The notes beneath the pieces were generated by a model. That model was given only the letters and a program-made list of their open reading frames with translations, was not told the origin of the DNA and ran no database searches. Positions 7,283 through 9,280 of a stretch of 9,280 nucleotides of DNA are shown piece by piece. Source of the stretch: an uncultured Porphyromonas sp. (GTDB lineage: Bacteria > Bacteroidota > Bacteroidia > Bacteroidales > Porphyromonadaceae). The stretch covers positions 1 to 9,280 of the forward strand of contig CAMFNC010000237.1 of NCBI GenBank assembly GCA_945965245.1, read 5' to 3'. The position numbers and the translations under genes were made by a program. How positions within the stretch are numbered: position 1 is the first letter of the stretch; each line of letters opens with the position of its first letter.

Positions 7283-8560
7283 ATGAAAGATTTAGAAATC
7301 TTTAACTTGATTGAGAAGGAACATCAACGCCAAGCCAAAGGCATTGAGCTGATTGCTTCTGAAAACTTTGTCAGCGACCAAGTAATGCAAGCTATGGGCA
7401 GCTGCTTGACCAACAAATATGCCGAAGGCTATCCCGCACACCGCTACTATGGCGGCTGCGAAGTGGTGGACGAAGTGGAAAATCTTGCCATCGAACGTAT
7501 CAAAAAACTTTTTGGAGCTGAATATGCCAACGTGCAACCTCACAGTGGTGCACAAGCCAATATGGCCGTGCTGCTCTGCTGCCTCAACCCCGGCGATAAG
7601 TTCATGGGGCTGAATCTCGCTCATGGCGGTCACCTCTCTCACGGCTCTGCCGTAAACAGCTCCGGTATGATTTATGTGCCTGTGGCATACAACCTGCGCG
7701 AAGACACCGGTATGGTGGACTATGATGAAATGGAACGTATTGCCTTGGCCGAGAAACCCAAATTGATTATCGGTGGCGGTTCTGCCTATTCTCGCGAATG
7801 GGATTATGCCAGAATGCGCAAGATTGCCGACCAAATCGGTGCTATCTTTATGGTGGACATGGCTCACCCCGCCGGTTTGATTGCCGCCGGCTTGCTGGAT
7901 AACCCGCTGAAATATGCCCATATCGTTACTTCTACCACCCACAAGACACTGCGCGGTCCTCGCGGGGGTATTATCTTGATGGGTAAAGACTTCCCCAACC
8001 CTTGGGGTAAAACCACACCGAAGGGTGAAGTAAAGATGATGTCTGCCATGCTAAATTCTGCCGTATTCCCCGGTGTGCAAGGCGGTCCGCTGGAGCATGT
8101 TATCGCAGCTAAAGCTGTGGCTTTCGGCGAAGCTCTGGAACCCTCATTCAAGGATTACCAAGTGCAGGTAAAGAAAAATGCAGCCGCTCTGGCAGATGCG
8201 TTTGTGCGCAGAGGTTACAAAATCATCTCCGATGGTACAGATAACCACAGTATGCTCATCGACTTCCGTCCTAAGTTCCCCGAACTGACCGGTAAGGTGG
8301 CAGAGAAAGCTTTGGTTCTCTCAGACATCACGGTGAATAAGAACATGGTTCCTTTCGATAGCCGTTCCGCTTTCCAAACTTCAGGTATGCGCGTAGGAAC
8401 TCCCGCCATTACCACCCGTGGAGTGAAAGAAGACAAAATGGACTACATCGTGGAACTGATTGACCGTGTGCTGCACGCTCCCGAAGACGAAGCCGTAATC
8501 GCTGCCGTGCGCAAAGAGGTTAATGAAATGATGAGCCACTATCCCATGTTTGCATGGTAA
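7283..8560 (+). CDS. glyA: Serine hydroxymethyltransferase
   Basis: GlyA is a cytoplasmic PLP enzyme that interconverts serine plus tetrahydrofolate with glycine plus 5,10-methylene-tetrahydrofolate, the main source of one-carbon units. From this start it has 425 residues, the usual bacterial length. Visible signatures are GIELIASENFVS (20-31), NKYAEGYP and RYYGGCE (44-60), HSGAQAN (87-93), the PLP-contacting D192 and H195 in VDMAH, and the PLP lysine K221 in STTHKTLRGPRGG. The C-terminus MSHYPMFAW is typical. A longer frame from ATG 7205 adds 26 residues that do not resemble the family and overlap the promoter, so ATG 7283 is chosen. It appears to be a single-gene unit with its own promoter and terminator. 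Confidence 0.97.
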   Translation: MKDLEIFNLIEKEHQRQAKGIELIASENFVSDQVMQAMGSCLTNKYAEGYPAHRYYGGCEVVDEVENLAIERIKKLFGAEYANVQPHSGAQANMAVLLCCLNPGDKFMGLNLAHGGHLSHGSAVNSSGMIYVPVAYNLREDTGMVDYDEMERIALAEKPKLIIGGGSAYSREWDYARMRKIADQIGAIFMVDMAHPAGLIAAGLLDNPLKYAHIVTSTTHKTLRGPRGGIILMGKDFPNPWGKTTPKGEVKMMSAMLNSAVFPGVQGGPLEHVIAAKAVAFGEALEPSFKDYQVQVKKNAAALADAFVRRGYKIISDGTDNHSMLIDFRPKFPELTGKVAEKALVLSDITVNKNMVPFDSRSAFQTSGMRVGTPAITTRGVKEDKMDYIVELIDRVLHAPEDEAVIAAVRKEVNEMMSHYPMFAW

Positions 8561-8578
8561 TGGCATAAAGTGCCCATA

Positions 8579-8596
8579 GGGCGGAACATTCCGTCC
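8579..8596 (+). other. Small hairpin after glyA
   Basis: GGGCGGA (8579-8585) can pair with TCCGTCC (8590-8596), with one G-T pair and the loop ACAT. No T-tract follows, so it is not itself a terminator. It lies upstream of the terminator hairpin and may protect the glyA mRNA end, or be chance. Confidence 0.3.
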
Positions 8597-8617
8597 GGTG
8601 CTTATCCATCCAACCCA

Positions 8618-8661
8618 AGGGGCATATCGGCATATTCAATATGTTTGATATGCCTCTTTTT
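8618..8661 (+). terminator. Intrinsic terminator after glyA
   Basis: AGGGGCATATC (8618-8628) pairs with GATATGCCTCT (8647-8657) through 11 pairs including one G-T. The 18-base loop can form a small inner hairpin (CATAT, TCA, ATATG at 8631-8643). A run of five T lies at 8657-8661. It separates glyA from the following gene. Confidence 0.8.
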
Positions 8662-8684
8662 GACTTTTAACCCGACAAGTGAAT

Positions 8685-9280
8685 ATGAATGCAAAGAAAG
8701 TGACCCTAACGGTAAGTATCTGCATAGCCCTCCTGATGCTGTGGGGATGTCAAAAAATCGAACACACAATGCCGGTCTATAACCAAGGCATCCACATCAT
8801 GCCGATACCTGCCGAGCTGACACAGCCGGAAAATTCACAACCCTATGTGATAACATCCTCCACTCAATTGGTGACGCAGGGTAACGAAGCGAACATTGTG
8901 GCCGAATTTATCGCCTCCAAGATGCGTCGCTCCACCGGTTATTCGCTGAAAGTGGAACAAGATGAAACACCGAAAAGTGGCAACATCTGCTTGAGCATCG
9001 ACCCCAAACTGAACTTAAACGAAGAGGGATATACTTTGCATTCAGACGCCCAAGGCGTACAGATAGTGGGCAAAACGGCTCACGGTCTGTGGAATGGTGC
9101 GATGACGCTGCTCCAACTGCTGCCGGCGGAAATTGAAAGCGAAAAAACGGTCAAAACCATTGATTGGCTCATCCCGGCCGTAGGCATCCAAGACGAGCCG
9201 CGCTTTACGTACAGAGGCATGCATCTGGACCCCTGCCGTCACTTCCTGCCGGTGGAGGATGTGAAACGACAGTTGGACGT
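8685..9280 (+). CDS. GH20 beta-N-acetylhexosaminidase lipoprotein, 5' part (cut by window edge)
   Basis: The frame is open from ATG 8685 to the window end (198 complete codons). GH20 enzymes remove terminal N-acetylglucosamine or N-acetylgalactosamine from glycans. Residues 1-22 are a lipoprotein signal with lipobox LWGC (C22), placing the enzyme in the envelope. About 36-165 fit the GH20 N-terminal alpha/beta domain (IMPIPAEL near its start, then a TAHGLWNGAMTLLQLL helix). The catalytic barrel begins around 172 with the family motif PRFTYRGMHLDPCRHFLPV, in which the LD and RHF residues are conserved. The catalytic aspartate-glutamate pair lies past the edge. The QKIEH after the cysteine is a possible but weak surface-export signal. 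ATG 8685 is chosen because it gives the complete lipoprotein signal. No clear TAnnTTTG promoter is visible in the 23 bases between the glyA terminator and the start. Exact substrate is unknown. Confidence 0.88.
   Translation, partial: MNAKKVTLTVSICIALLMLWGCQKIEHTMPVYNQGIHIMPIPAELTQPENSQPYVITSSTQLVTQGNEANIVAEFIASKMRRSTGYSLKVEQDETPKSGNICLSIDPKLNLNEEGYTLHSDAQGVQIVGKTAHGLWNGAMTLLQLLPAEIESEKTVKTIDWLIPAVGIQDEPRFTYRGMHLDPCRHFLPVEDVKRQLD

Noticed and set aside
7292..7942. 216-codon open frame on the minus strand opposite glyA
   Set aside because: It lies fully inside the confidently identified glyA, its translation is histidine-rich and resembles no family I know, and long antisense frames are common opposite strongly codon-biased genes.
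8570..8782. 70-codon plus-strand frame between glyA and the GH20 gene
   Set aside because: It spans the glyA terminator and runs out of frame into the start of the GH20 lipoprotein gene; no homology or translation signal is apparent.
1..9280. Search for mobile elements, CRISPR arrays, tRNA or rRNA genes, and defence or toxin-antitoxin systems
   Set aside because: No transposase, regularly spaced repeats, cloverleaf-like sequence, rRNA motif or defence-type protein was recognised; the window is filled by recognised envelope and housekeeping genes.

Overview
The window reads as ordinary chromosomal DNA from a member of the Bacteroidales (phylum Bacteroidota). The evidence is a SusC/SusD outer-membrane pair, a PorV-type component of the type IX secretion system (T9SS), a cysteine-free type B ribosomal protein L31, a Bacteroidales-like GlyA, and promoters of the Bacteroidota form (TTG, 20 bases, TAnnTTTG) in place of the E. 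coli form. Genus cannot be fixed from what is visible. All genes seen are on the + strand. I see no RNA genes, insertion sequences, CRISPR arrays or phage genes.

Layout. (1) Bases 54-4830 hold a two-gene SusC/SusD operon: a TonB-dependent outer-membrane transporter and its nutrient-binding lipoprotein, closed by a strong intrinsic terminator at 4890-4928. No glycoside hydrolase, sulfatase, peptidase or regulator lies between the pair and the terminator, so the imported substrate cannot be read from context. (2) A consensus promoter at 4983-5013 drives rpmE2 (L31 type B), which ends in its own terminator at 5375-5411. (3) A near-consensus promoter, whose -33 element lies in the T-tract of that terminator, precedes porV (5464-6636). 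ispF follows after 14 bases, so the two probably form one transcript joining protein secretion and isoprenoid synthesis. (4) A consensus promoter at 7209-7239 precedes glyA (serine hydroxymethyltransferase), which ends at a terminator at 8618-8661. (5) From 8685 to the window edge runs the 5' part of a lipoprotein beta-N-acetylhexosaminidase of family GH20, cut off just inside its catalytic domain.

The SusC/D pair, PorV and the GH20 lipoprotein all belong to envelope biology: uptake, secretion and glycan trimming. L31, IspF and GlyA are housekeeping. The operons are separated by terminators and promoters, so they are neighbours and not one system. I found no convincing undescribed system. The points most worth a second look are the substrate of the isolated SusC/D pair, porV placed with ispF and without porU on its visible flank, the fixed 20-base promoter spacing seen three times, and the two places (porV, glyA) where the longest open frame gives a wrong start.
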